From positions 2,497,501 through 2,561,500 of the forward strand of contig NC_080568.1 of NCBI RefSeq assembly GCF_030253575.1: DNA of 64,000 nt. Direction: 5' to 3'. Shown piece by piece: positions 15,464-25,959 of this stretch. The translations under genes and the position numbers were made by a program. The DNA comes from Rhododendron vialii. Taxonomy: Eukaryota; Streptophyta; Magnoliopsida; Ericales; Ericaceae. The first letter of the stretch is position 1; each line of letters starts with the position of its first letter. Below the pieces are notes generated by a model, which saw only the letters and a program-made list of their open reading frames with translations, was not told the DNA's origin and did no database searches.

Positions 15464-16401
15464 GGAGTACTACTACATGGAGATGGTGGTCATGATGGTG
15501 TCAAGGTGAGAATGATAGCCACTTGAAGATGTTGGAGAAAACATCTCCTCCACGCCAGGAACAGGGGAATTTGCATAGTATATTATTAGTAGCACTTGTT
15601 TTTAACCGGCTTGGGCCAACCATTGGTAGAGACAAAAGGGAAAAACTCAAAAAATGCCACTGTTCCACGTTGCCTTTTTTCTTGTGGAGGGGTCCAAAAT
15701 ATATAATACACTCTATCTCCCATCCCCACCACTTCTTCCACATTTCAATCCGCCAGAGAAGATTTCATCCCTAAAGTTTCCAATTTATGTTTTTTTTTAT
15801 TTTTATTTTGTGGGGTATAGTATTTCACTGAATGTGAGTGTAATTATTCACAGCATGAGTACTTCGTATGTTTTTTCAAAGCAAAAAGATCGTCTCAGTC
15901 ATGAGGAGAGAGCATTAATGTTATGAGACTCTGGTACAGATTTGACCACCAATATCTAGAATTGTCCGAAATACACGAATCCCCATATGCTATGTATAGA
16001 GCCAATACATGCACATCGAACGACTAAAGATATATCTGTGCCCAAAGCATGTTTCGACTACCAAAGTGTGTTACTTCTATAATTTGGCAACCTTGCTTCG
16101 TAGATGAAGATGTTTTTTCCCCTCACAAAAATGCTTAATAACCATTCCATTTGTGAAACCCGGCCCATTATGAGAGGTTGACGAATTCGGCCCTTTTATC
16201 CTTTTAGTAAGTCCTTTAAGCTAAAGCCATTAATTGGAGAGGAGTTCTGTAGTGAAGCTGCCATAGTTTGAGAAATACTAGCAAGCATTCATTCCAGGTT
16301 TTTGGGAAATCCAAGTAGAAAGTGGGTGGTTTAGTTTAAGGCCATTAATAGGGTCAAAACTGGCCTTTAAGATTACTTTAAAAACTCACTCGCTCTAATC
16401 T

Positions 16402-16407
<6 letters not shown>
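15463..16407. other. Spacer without recognised gene
   Basis: Short overlapping reading frames on both strands show no family features. No transposon ends found. Confidence 0.3.

Positions 16408-16449
<42 letters not shown>
16408..16449 (+). repeat. (TC)n microsatellite
   Basis: About 20 TC units. Confidence 0.9.
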
Positions 16450-16450
<1 letters not shown>

Positions 16451-16995
16451 GCGCAACCTTTTCACCATATAAGAATGCACCAACTTTTGCTGGTTGAGTC
16501 CACCGATCGAGGAGGAGGGCCACGGGCACGCCCACCACATGCGCTTTGCCCATATTCTAACTCCTCTCCTTTTCCAGACCAGAAACAAACACCACCACCC
16601 TATAATACTTATTTCATTAATTCAAAACCTCATTTTGTAGCTTCTATTTAATTATGTATATTTTACATAATTCAAACCTCATTTTTATGTTTATGTGTAT
16701 ATATATATTATACATAAAGCCTGCTGCGCATGGGAATGATACACCCACGGCGTGATGAGGGGGAAAAAAATTAAAAAGCCCAACTCTAATCTACTACTAC
16801 AAAATTCTAGGCTACGCAAAAGGGCCATTTTGCAAGCTTCCACCACAAAAGATGACAAATAATGTGCTTTTTCCCTTTCTCCTATACATCTTCTTCCTCT
16901 TATAGGGGCATCTTTCTTTCTTTTATAACTCAAGTGTTGTTCACATGTAAATCGACTAATCTTGGAAGGTGATCAACCCGAAGTCCGTTTAGGGA

Positions 16996-17198
16996 TGGTG
17001 CTGTGCAGTGATGTGCGCAACACTATGCTGCGCACTTTCGAGCCGTTGGATCGTGTATCCAACGGCTCGAATCTCATCTTGGCAATGAACGGCTCTCGAT
17101 CGTTGGTTGCCGAGATGAGATCCGAGCCGTCGGATGCACGATCCGACGGCTCGAAGGTGCGTAGCACGGTGCTGTGCATACCACTGCACAACACCAAC
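16996..17198. mobile_element. MITE-like near-complete inverted repeat
   Basis: The left end GGTGCTGTGCAGTG is mirrored by CACTGCACAACACC at the right. The two halves mirror each other through the centre, and each half has a stem of its own: CGAGCCGTTGGAT with ATCCAACGGCTCG, and CGAGCCGTCGGAT-like with ATCCGACGGCTCG. Related sequence occurs at 38130-38390. Confidence 0.65.
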
Positions 17199-17259
17199 CC
17201 AAAGTCCGCTCACTTACAAGTGGTTCCAATTAGAGCCAGATCCACTGATTTCTAAGAAA

Positions 17260-17345
17260 TTGATATCAGATTTTGAACCTGAAACTTTAAGATTGAACAA
17301 ATTTCTATATCTCAGGCCTTACCTATTAGACCAAGCCTGGAGGAT
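17260..17345 (-). mobile_element. SINE-like tRNA-derived head
   Basis: On the minus strand CTTGGTCTAATAGGTAAGG (box A-like) is followed by TTTCAGGTTCAAAATC (box B-like) about 40 bp later. The ends are not defined. Confidence 0.35.
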
Positions 17346-17520
17346 TGAGCATCTTTCTTTTAGCTTAATTAACCATTGTGCTTGTCCTTATTTAACTACG
17401 AGCTTTCACCCATTAAAGTTGCGTAAGAGATAGATGAGAAAAATATCATTGGAATGACAATTTTTTAATCGGTTATGGCATGCACCCAACCAGTTAAAGT
17501 AATTATTCAACACTCTTGGA

Positions 17521-17862
17521 GTGTAAACGAGTCGAGTCGAGTCGAGTTTTGTAGTATTTGAGTTCTGTTCGTTTACTAAACGAGCTTAAAATTCAAGTTC
17601 AAGCTCGGCTCGTTTGTGATTGAGCCGAGCCCTTAACAAGTAGAGCCCGGTTCATTTATTAAACGAGCCGAGCCTATACAAATGAGCCAAGTTTTTTCGA
17701 GCCAAGCTGTAGAGTGTTGAGCTTGGTTCATTTATGAAGCAAGCCTAAAACCCGAGCTTTGGCTCAGCTTGACAATTAAACGACCTGAGCCAAGTCGAGC
17801 CTTAACTATCTGAGCCTCGAGTAGAACGAGAGCAATTCAGGCGGTTCGTTAGCAACCCTACT
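17521..17862. repeat. CGAGCCGA-rich repeat, copy 3
   Basis: Begins GTGTAAACGAGTCGAGTCGA and ends GGTTCGTTAGCAACCCTA. Same motif content as copies 1, 2 and 4. Confidence 0.5.
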
Positions 17863-18685
17863 CCTCCTGGAGTACCATTGACATTTTCACGTGGTACTCA
17901 TGACAAATCACATAGCGATAAATTTTGCGGGTGATACTACTTTTGTTAGGATTTTGGAAGACAATTAGTGAGGTGTTGTGGTAACTCATTTGCTGAAAAT
18001 ATCACGGAAGCAATGGCGACATGGTACCCAAAGAGGAGGCAGGATCCTTTGTGCCGAAGGGTTTTCTAGCCGTTTGATTTAAAACATATAAAAAAAAAAT
18101 AATGCAACAGCCAAAAAATCTCTTGACACAGAAGCATAAGAGTACCGAATAATTTATACGACCGGATTCCCCAAATCAAGCCCAACGGCTTCCACTAACT
18201 CAACTACAAAAAGAATAAGACGCCCAGATAATCCACCTTCAAAAAGGCTAATCATTTTCAAATCACCACTAATCTAATTGCATACAAAATCTCTAAATAT
18301 TCTGCCACTGCCTATTTCCATATGGTCCACCAGTTTTGAATAAGATTAATTAAGAAAAATTGTCCAAAGCATTTCCTAATTTACTCTCGACAGACCCTAG
18401 AATTGTGGATTGGGACCATTTGGTTTGGCCAACAAATAAGTGAGATAATTAATTAATCTCGACGTATTAGGGTTGTAAGAGTTCCTAGATGGAAATGGCT
18501 TGTCTGTCATTGGGAGTGAAACTGCATCGGGTTGCAGTTCACCCCTTTTAGTCCCTATATCGGCCTTAATTTTATGAACCAAAACTTTCATATTTCAGAC
18601 CCGTACCGAAATTTACTTTAAACTGACATCGATCAGTACACAATTGGAACGAATTTAGATGCAAAAACAGAGTATTGGTGGGTAA
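17863..18685. other. Spacer without recognised gene
   Basis: No conserved reading frame and no clear element ends. Confidence 0.3.
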
Positions 18686-19074
18686 GAGCATCTCCTACCC
18701 ATACTCTATATCTCTATTTGAGAGTATCAAAGCATTCCAACCCATCCTCTCAACCCTACTCCATTTGAGAGTATTGGATTTTGATTCTCTATATTTAGAG
18801 GGTAAGAGAAAATATAAAGGATCATCTCCATAACAATGTTCACATTTTTTAAAAGATGTTTTTGTCCTTGTAAGCTTTTCTTACTAAATTTTTATACCAA
18901 CCATATTCTTATGAGAGTATGAAAAAAGGTTTTTTTTTCGTAAAGTGATTTTAGAGGGAAAAATAGAGTGTTTGTGGTTGGAGTAAATAGGAATAGTGAT
19001 TTCCTCTAAAATCACTTTATGAATAAAATAGAGTATTTTGAACTCTCAAATAGAGTATTGGATTGGAGATGCTC
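18686..19074. mobile_element. PIF/Harbinger-like MITE with TAA duplication
   Basis: The ends GAGCATCTCCTACCC and ATTGGAGATGCTC are inverted, with TAA at 18683-18685 and 19075-19077. The sub-terminal motif CTCTATTTGAGAGTA occurs in both orientations. Confidence 0.7.
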
Positions 19075-19179
19075 TAATTAAGTTAGATATAGAGACTCCC
19101 AATGGCAGTGAAGCCATATCCTTCTTTAGACCGTTTCACAAACTAAAATAAGTAATAATTTTTTGAAGGGAAAAAAATT

Positions 19180-20575
19180 GTAATAGTCCTTGTACTTAAG
19201 TGTTCGTATCAATTTGGTCCCTGTAGTTATAATTAGCTCGATTTACACTCTGTACTTTTCATTTTGTTTCAATTCGGTCTAATTACTAACTTCCGTTAGT
19301 CCTTTAAATAGCAAAATCATATGGCCCCATTTTTTGGGGTTAAAACAAACCCATTCGGCTAAATAAGCCAACTTCCTTATTTTTTGTCTTTATTCAATTT
19401 TTTTTTTGTATTTGTTAGTTTTTCGTCAATTTTTTTGAGGGTTATTGCATCGTCATGACGAGAAGAATCTAAAAAGTAAAAAATTATTATCGAAATTCAA
19501 TTTTTTTTTGAATAAAGACGAAAAAATTGGCTTAGGTTTATTTTTCAACATTCCTAGTTAGGAATCAATGCATGAGCCAAATGTAAGAAAATGAATGGAA
19601 TGACAGTGCACTTTTTTTGTAACCACTTGGGCTGTTAAGTTAGGTTTATTATAACCTAGTTGAGTGGTTTGTTATGTCTATTTATTAGGTTATGACATGG
19701 TAAATTTGATACTGAGTTTATATAATATTCTGACTTTTGGACATGGTTATTTATCATGTTATGACTTTTGGATCTATATCATGTTATGACTTTTGAACAT
19801 GGTTCTATATGCAGGCATCTCAGTATTTGTCCACAAGTTGAATATGTAGACAATATCAGTGGTTATGATGCCTCAAGCTGATCATGAAAATGCTGAATTC
19901 GATGACAACTTTTTGTAGAAAATTATAACTAAATTTCTTCCCAAGTGCCTCATTATCAATGGAGAATGGAAGAATGAGCTGTGTTTTGGTTCAGAGGTAT
20001 ATTAGGGCAATAGGGGAACGAGTAATCCTATTCAGCTAAATAAGCCAACTGGCTTATTTTTTTGTCCTTATTCAAATTTTTTTTCGTATTTGTTAGTTTT
20101 TCGTCATTTTTTTTGGAAATTATTGCATCGTTATAACAAGAGGAATCTAAAAAGTAAAAAATTACGATCGAAACTTAATTTTTTTGAATAAAGACAAAAA
20201 TAAGCCAATAAGCAAATTTTTTCGTCTTTATTCAAAAAAAATTGGATTTCTATCATAATTTTTTACTTTTTAAATTCCTCTCGTCATGACGATGCAATAA
20301 CCCCAAAAAAATTGACGAAAAACTAACAAATACGAAAAAAAATTCAATAAGGATAAAAAAAATAAGCCAGTTGTCTTATTTAGCCAAACGAGTCTATTTT
20401 AACCCCAAAAAAGGGGGCCATATGATTTTGTTGTTTAAAGGACTAACGGCGGACTAACGGAAGTTAGTAATTGGACCAAATTGAAACAAAATGAAAAGTA
20501 CAGAGTGTAAATCGAGCCAATTACAACTACAAGGACCAAATTGACATAAATACTTAACTATAGGGACTATTTCAG
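19180..20575. mobile_element. 1.4-kb element with long inverted arms
   Basis: The left arm (from TGTAATAGTCC) and right arm (ending GGGACTATTTCA) are inverted over about 200 bp or more. Both contain TAACTTCCGTTAGTC-type sequence, ATGAAAAGTACAGAGTGTAA (or its complement) and CCATATGATTTTG. Smaller AT-rich foldback units (19345-19555; 20028-20390) extend the arms. The interior at 19560-20025 has no clear coding sequence. Class uncertain; Mutator-like is one possibility. Confidence 0.6.
20028..20390. repeat. AT-rich foldback unit (dispersed family)
   Basis: Almost fully self-complementary. GGCTTATTTTTTTGTCCTTA at one end pairs with TAAGGATAAAAAAAATAAGC at the other. The core GAGGAATCTAAAAAGTA pairs with TACTTTTTAAATTCCTC. 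Confidence 0.65.
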
Positions 20576-20764
20576 TTTTTTTTCCTTTTTTGAATTAAAG
20601 GTGATATATTATGAAAGAATCACCTATCTCGTAAAATAAAAAATAAATACTTAAACAATAAGAATGAACCTTAGCAGAACGGGAATTGACCTCTTCATAT
20701 CCACTAGCTAACACTAATGCTGAGGAAACCGATAACAATCAACAGCTAAATTTGCAAAAGGGAA

Positions 20765-21517
20765 AAACTTGCTAGTAGTCAACAAACCACGAAATGATCA
20801 ACGGGCACACCTAATACAAAAGTTGCATAGCAGTTGACATAGTTGAAGAAATGCGGCATCTCATAAAAATTTAACTCATAGTTTTCGTGTCCACTGTCCT
20901 TAACTCAATAAAGGTCATTCGCGTGATGGAAACAAGAGATTCGAGTTACAATAAGTACGACGATACAAACACCAGAGGCAGTAACTACGAAGTGGGAAAT
21001 TTCAACCGTGTGGCATGTTTCCGTGCAGCAGAAGTAGAAGAGTCCTGTTCAGTTTCTTTGTGAGAGGCTTCCCAGAGTCTATGGAGTATGGCTCTATGCT
21101 CAATAGCCAGTTTCCTCGGCTCCATCAAACCTTGCTCATTTAGAGGATCATACACTCAACATAAGAATTATGAAGTTGTAGATTAAGCTGAAAGGAAATA
21201 TAATGCCATGACAATTCAAAGACACTCAAACTCAACATGAAGGCTGCAGCCATCATGGTGTGTCATATTTCTCCTAGGTAAAATCACTGGCATTTTTGTT
21301 TATTTAACTTCCCGAATAGCATGTGCGATTGCCCTAGAAATTTCAGCTTCGTGCACTTAAGTTGCAGTTTTAATCATCTCAAGAGGAGCCATACTAAGAT
21401 TGTTGGAGACAAACCCGACATGATATCAGATGGGAAGCTCATGTTCAAGGGAGAGAGACTACAGAAAAGCAGAGGTTGTGTTTTCTGATATCATATACTT
21501 GTTCAAGGTCATTGGAG
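20765..21517 (-). pseudogene. Decayed second copy of the SCD2 3' end
   Basis: This matches 25416-26640: the last intron's end, the last exon and the 3' flank of the SCD2-like gene. On the minus strand it still reads EQGLMEPRKLAIEH and then RLWEAS, with [14 protein letters not shown] following. However the splice acceptor is lost (CTAA instead of CTAG before the exon), there is a 15-bp in-frame insertion after IEH, and the stop codon has mutated. It lacks the hAT MITE and the SINE found in the intact copy. It sits on the far side of the PPR gene, as a tandem duplication of about 5.1 kb would leave it. It is not expected to make a protein. Confidence 0.85.
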
Positions 21518-21884
21518 TGAGATTGAATGCCTAAGATGATCGTCCAACAGCTAGTCTGGTTCTTAAAGGTCTCATTTGGATACCAATCTTGCAACGCAGA
21601 AATGAACCGCCAAGTGCTGACTTCAAGAGATCGAAGCTTATTAGAAGTTTGTCACCATTGATTGGAACCAGAGAGTGGCTAATATCAACATACAAACAGA
21701 ACCATAGCTTTAGCAGGAAGCGGCCCTCGTAGTCGGTGCTTATTGGTAGATAGTTTGGTCCCTTTTTCTTTTATCTCAAATAAAGCAAGTTCCACACCAG
21801 CCCCAATAAACAACCTTGTGCAACTTCAAATTTCTTGAAAGATGGATAATTCTATCCCCCACCATGACGCATCGTTAAAGTGTA

Positions 21885-24380
21885 TCACCAGTAATCATTA
21901 CAAGAGCAAGTTCCATGTCGGAAGTGATGAAACCGATTAACGTCTCTGATAACAATCTCTCGCTGCACAACTGTTGATATGCACTTAATTGCAGCATGGC
22001 AGTCCTGACATATTCGGAGATTTTTCATGATACGAATAGGACTTCCAAATGGTGTCCTAATAAGCCCAAAGGCTAGAGCTAATCTTTCACTGTGCGCCCA
22101 CAAGAGGCGTGCCTTTTCATCATCCCCCACATCTTGTAATAGTACCTCATAATTGGGAACATAGCCTGCCATCTTGGTTTTCATGTTGAGCCACTCCAGC
22201 ATCCCGCGTATTAATCTAATGTCAGGGTGTGAAGCATCCCCTACTACGAAATGATGAACAGTTCCTTGATTCTCAATCCAACTGAGGCCTGGTTCTTTCC
22301 TTACTCCTTTCTTCTTCATGTTATTCCTAATAGAAGCTACATTATCCCACCTTTGTGCGGCAGCATACATATTTGAGAGTAACACATAGGTTGCATCATC
22401 ACTGGGTTCCAATTCAAGCACATGAAGCGCAGCTATTTTTCCAAGGTCAATATTATTGTGAACAATGCATGCCATGAGCAAAGCACGCCAAATCACAACA
22501 GAAGGCTCAAATGGCATTTCCTCAATCAGCTTAACAGCCCTGTCAAGATGGCCTAATCGCCCTAAAAGTCCTACCATGCAAGTATAATGCTCAATACAAG
22601 GATTGATATGATAGTCATTCACCATGGAAGCGAAATAAGCTTGACCTTTGTCTAATACGCCCGTGTTGCTACAAGCTGAAAGAACGCCAACAAACGTCAC
22701 TTTGTCAGCTTTAGTTTTTGTTTTCTGCATATACTCAAAGATCCTCAGAGCCTCACTACTGAGACCATGCATGGAATACCCTGAGATCATTGCATTCCAT
22801 GATACTACATCTCGGTTGCTCATCATTTCAAACACTTCACGAGCATCCTTAATGCTCCCACACTTGGCATACATGTCTATTAAGGCATTTCCAACTGTTA
22901 TAACTTTGTCATAAATGGTTTTAATAGTCAAGGAATGAATTTTGGTTCCAGGCTCTAAGGCTGCTAAGCTAGCACAAGCACAAAGGACACTAGTGTATGT
23001 CACCTCGGTTCCCTGCACGTTGTCTTCACGCATTTGTAGAAACAAGTTCAATGCTTTCTTTGCATCTCCTAATTGCACATAGCCAACAATCAAAGTGTTC
23101 CAAGTCACCTCATTTCTGTTTGTCGACTCCACAAATAGGTCCACTGAGTTATCCATCTTTCCACATTTGGAATAAACATCAATAAGGGCATTTGATACAA
23201 ATACATTCGAGTCAAAACCAACCTTCAATACATTGCAATGGATTTGCTTTCCCAACTCTAAATCTGCCGTATTTCCACAAGCTTGAAGCACGCTAGCAAA
23301 AGTAAATTGATTCGGAAGGACTAAACTTCGCCTCATTTGAAAAAATAGTTCAACAGCCTCTTTGCTCCTCTCGCTCTGAGCGTATCGCGCAATCATGAAA
23401 CTCCAAGGAATGACATCACATTTCGGAATTTCTTCAAATACAAGCTTAGCATCCTCAAGATCTCCAAATTTAGTATACAAGTCAAGAAGAGCAGCACCAA
23501 CATAAGGATCCATCTCATAACGCATTTTCAAAACACAAGCATGAACACTCCTCCCTAAATCAATGGCCTCTAGTCCAAGAGACGCCTTAAACACACTCCC
23601 AAGCGTAAAATTATTCGGCCTTAACCCCACCATCCTCATATGAGAAAACAGTTCTAACGACTCTTTGAAAAAACCATTCTCTACATAGCATGTCACCATC
23701 CCAGTCCAAGAAACCATGTCCTTGCAAATAATATCACCAAATGCTTCTCTAGCATCATCAACAAGGCCACAAGCAGAATACGCGTCGATCAGAGAAGTGC
23801 CCACAAATGCATTGGACCCGTGACCTAGCTTATACAAGCACGCGTGGACACTCCCACCCAACTCTGCCGATTCCACACTCACAAGCAACTTCAAAATCGA
23901 AGTAAAAACAAATGGGTTAAGTTCAAGACCTTCCCTTTGTAATCTAACAAACAAATCAATGGCCTCAAGATAGCTAAGAGACTCTGCACACCCCTGAATC
24001 AAGGTAACATAAGAAACGGTGTTTCTTTCGGGCATTTCATCAAACAACTTGCGTGCATCAGACAATAAGTCTGTTTTTACATACACGTTCAATAGTACAT
24101 TCCATGCAAACAAGTCCAAACCACTACCTCTCTTTAGAATATCACAGTGGAGGGCTTTTCCTGAGGTGGGTTCGCCATTTTTCACGCAATTCTGGAGCTT
24201 AATTGCGTATGCATGAGAATTGAACTCTGATGCTGTGTTATGGCTTGTGAAAACAGTGGGTTTGTGTTGTTCGGTGATTTGGAGAGCTTGGTTTGAGAAC
24301 CCATACTGTGAACAGTGAATAAAAGTGGTGGATGTGAATTGGGTTGACAACGTTTTACAACAACGGGAGTATCTAATCAT
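21885..24380 (-). CDS. Pentatricopeptide repeat protein, PLS class with E/E+ and DYW domains
   Basis: An intronless gene of 831 aa, a structure typical of this family. The N-terminus (MIRYSRCCKTLSTQF) is basic and Ser/Thr-rich, suiting mitochondrial import. About residues 50-640 are PPR repeats with characteristic segments such as FAWNVLLNVYVK, NALIDVYSKCGKMD and VSWNAMISGYSMHG. The C-terminus has the PG-box region (RKEPGLSWIENQGTVHHF) and a DYW cytidine-deaminase-like domain: HSE at 763-765, CxxCH at 791-795 and the final DYW. Such proteins bind organelle RNA and specify C-to-U editing; the target here is unknown. It closely resembles what I recall of Arabidopsis At5g13230. The reading frame is intact from the first ATG to TGA at 21885-21887, with no sign of decay. 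It lies between the intact and decayed copies of the SCD2 3' end. Confidence 0.95.
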   Translation of the reverse strand: MIRYSRCCKTLSTQFTSTTFIHCSQYGFSNQALQITEQHKPTVFTSHNTASEFNSHAYAIKLQNCVKNGEPTSGKALHCDILKRGSGLDLFAWNVLLNVYVKTDLLSDARKLFDEMPERNTVSYVTLIQGCAESLSYLEAIDLFVRLQREGLELNPFVFTSILKLLVSVESAELGGSVHACLYKLGHGSNAFVGTSLIDAYSACGLVDDAREAFGDIICKDMVSWTGMVTCYVENGFFKESLELFSHMRMVGLRPNNFTLGSVFKASLGLEAIDLGRSVHACVLKMRYEMDPYVGAALLDLYTKFGDLEDAKLVFEEIPKCDVIPWSFMIARYAQSERSKEAVELFFQMRRSLVLPNQFTFASVLQACGNTADLELGKQIHCNVLKVGFDSNVFVSNALIDVYSKCGKMDNSVDLFVESTNRNEVTWNTLIVGYVQLGDAKKALNLFLQMREDNVQGTEVTYTSVLCACASLAALEPGTKIHSLTIKTIYDKVITVGNALIDMYAKCGSIKDAREVFEMMSNRDVVSWNAMISGYSMHGLSSEALRIFEYMQKTKTKADKVTFVGVLSACSNTGVLDKGQAYFASMVNDYHINPCIEHYTCMVGLLGRLGHLDRAVKLIEEMPFEPSVVIWRALLMACIVHNNIDLGKIAALHVLELEPSDDATYVLLSNMYAAAQRWDNVASIRNNMKKKGVRKEPGLSWIENQGTVHHFVVGDASHPDIRLIRGMLEWLNMKTKMAGYVPNYEVLLQDVGDDEKARLLWAHSERLALAFGLIRTPFGSPIRIMKNLRICQDCHAAIKCISTVVQREIVIRDVNRFHHFRHGTCSCNDYW

Positions 24381-25180
24381 GCCCTTGTTTTAATTCTCTT
24401 GTCAACTTCAAGAGACGATTCATGCTCTTGTATAATTAATCAGGATTTTGATTCTTGACTCAATTAACGAGAATTCGATTCTTGAGTCAAGCCTATTCAT
24501 GATTGGCTATAGTTGTAAACTTGTACTAAATAACCCAAATTTTGGAGTAATTACTTAGTGCATGATTCACCATGTGGTTCATACACTTTTTTTTAAAACC
24601 TCACAGTAATGTATGGTATAATGTGGGAAGGAAAAGGACCTTGGGACACCACGTTTTTGGTTATTGGAATGGGTTAACTTGTTCATTGTGAAAGCATATA
24701 TAATTTGCAGTGGGAACGAATCAAGTTGGTGAGACAGATTCATCCAAGAGAGTTTGCTTTGTGTCCGCACCTGAACACTCTATGCTTTGCCACTCTAACC
24801 CCCTTTCATGAGTGTGATCGACAAGTTCCACTCTTGGCTTTTCTTTTTTTGTTGTATTTTTTTTCATTATTTTTTATATTTTCAGACCGGTAGTGTCCGT
24901 TTTTATTGTATTGTATTTTTCTTATATATTATATGGGATGATCTTGTATGTCAAAAAACAAAAAAACAAAAAAAACAAAAAGAAGCCCGTGCTTAGTTCG
25001 TTTGGTTGGTAAGCTCCTCGTATAATTGACCAGGATTCAACTCAATTGACCATAATTCAATTCTTGAGTTAGGCCACGAAAAAATAATTTCTCATGAATT
25101 TTTTAGTTCCGGCGTTTATGGTCTGCCTTTGACAGGACCGTAGACGATCAAGCCCAGACACCCCTGACTATGTAACAAAA
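24381..25180. other. PPR upstream flank and SCD2 downstream spacer
   Basis: Presumed promoter region of the PPR gene (to its right) and distal 3' flank of SCD2. T-rich sequence near 24840-24985 has no coding signs. No clear TATA element. Confidence 0.3.
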
Positions 25181-25305
25181 AGGGCCGGATTATTTGCAAC
25201 CACAAATTTTCTGAACGTAGCCTATTTTCATGTACAAATAAAATGTGTACCATAGTATAAACAGGCTACGTTCAGAAAATTTGTGATTGCAAATAGTTGG
25301 CCCCA
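25181..25305. repeat. 125-bp foldback hairpin
   Basis: The arms 25181-25222 and 25263-25305 pair over about 42 bp with few mismatches. Their inner part CACAAATTTTCTGAACGTAG is perfectly matched. The loop is about 40 bp. This is probably a very short MITE; a transcript would form a long stem. Confidence 0.65.
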
Positions 25306-25518
25306 AAAAAAAAAAAAAGTATTTCTAGACTTCGGTAAAGGAAAAAGTAGCGTCCAACTTGGGTTATAATCTGGATTGTATTAAGGAATGATTTCCAGAC
25401 TTCTGTAAGCAATCGGTATGGCTAAACCTGCAAGTTGTCGACTAACCACACGAAATGATCAATGGGCACACCTCAGTTTGCTAATACACAAGTTGTATAA
25501 TAACAATTGACATAATTG

Positions 25519-25712
25519 CAGTGTTCTAAAACAAGGAATTAATCGACGATTAATCACCGATTAATAGCTAGAGGAACCTATCCGATTAGGTCTGATTAAC
25601 AATTAATCGCTGATTACTAATTAATATATACCGATTAATTGCCGATTAATCTGATTAATTGCTCAAAGGTAGCCGACCGCCCGACTAGCGCCGAGCAACT
25701 TTTAGAACATTG
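25519..25712. mobile_element. hAT-like MITE, family member 1
   Basis: The ends CAGTGTTCTAAAAC and TTTTAGAACATTG are inverted. An exact 8-bp duplication CATAATTG flanks it (25511-25518; 25713-25720). The interior has repeated CCGATTAAT/ATTAATCG words. The decayed copy near 20838-20855 reads GACATAGTTGAAGAAATG with no element, giving the empty site. It lies about 250 bp past the SCD2 stop codon. Confidence 0.9.
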
Positions 25713-25959
25713 CATAATTGAAGAAATGCTGCATCTCATAAACATTTAACATATAGTTTCGTATACACATTCCTTCTCAATAAAGATGAGGATTTGAAGG
25801 GTAAAAAAATAATGTACATTCAGGTACATACAAGTATACATAACTTACTTCTCAAAAGTGTGTTTTCGTGTGATGGTAACAAAAGACTGAGTTTCAGTAA
25901 ATATGACAATACAAACATCTGAGGCAGTAGCTACAAAGAGGGAATTTTCATTTGCTTGG

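Noticed and set aside
22648-24216. Open frames antisense to the PPR gene
   Set aside because: The minus-strand PPR protein explains the open frames; antisense peptides have no recognisable domain.
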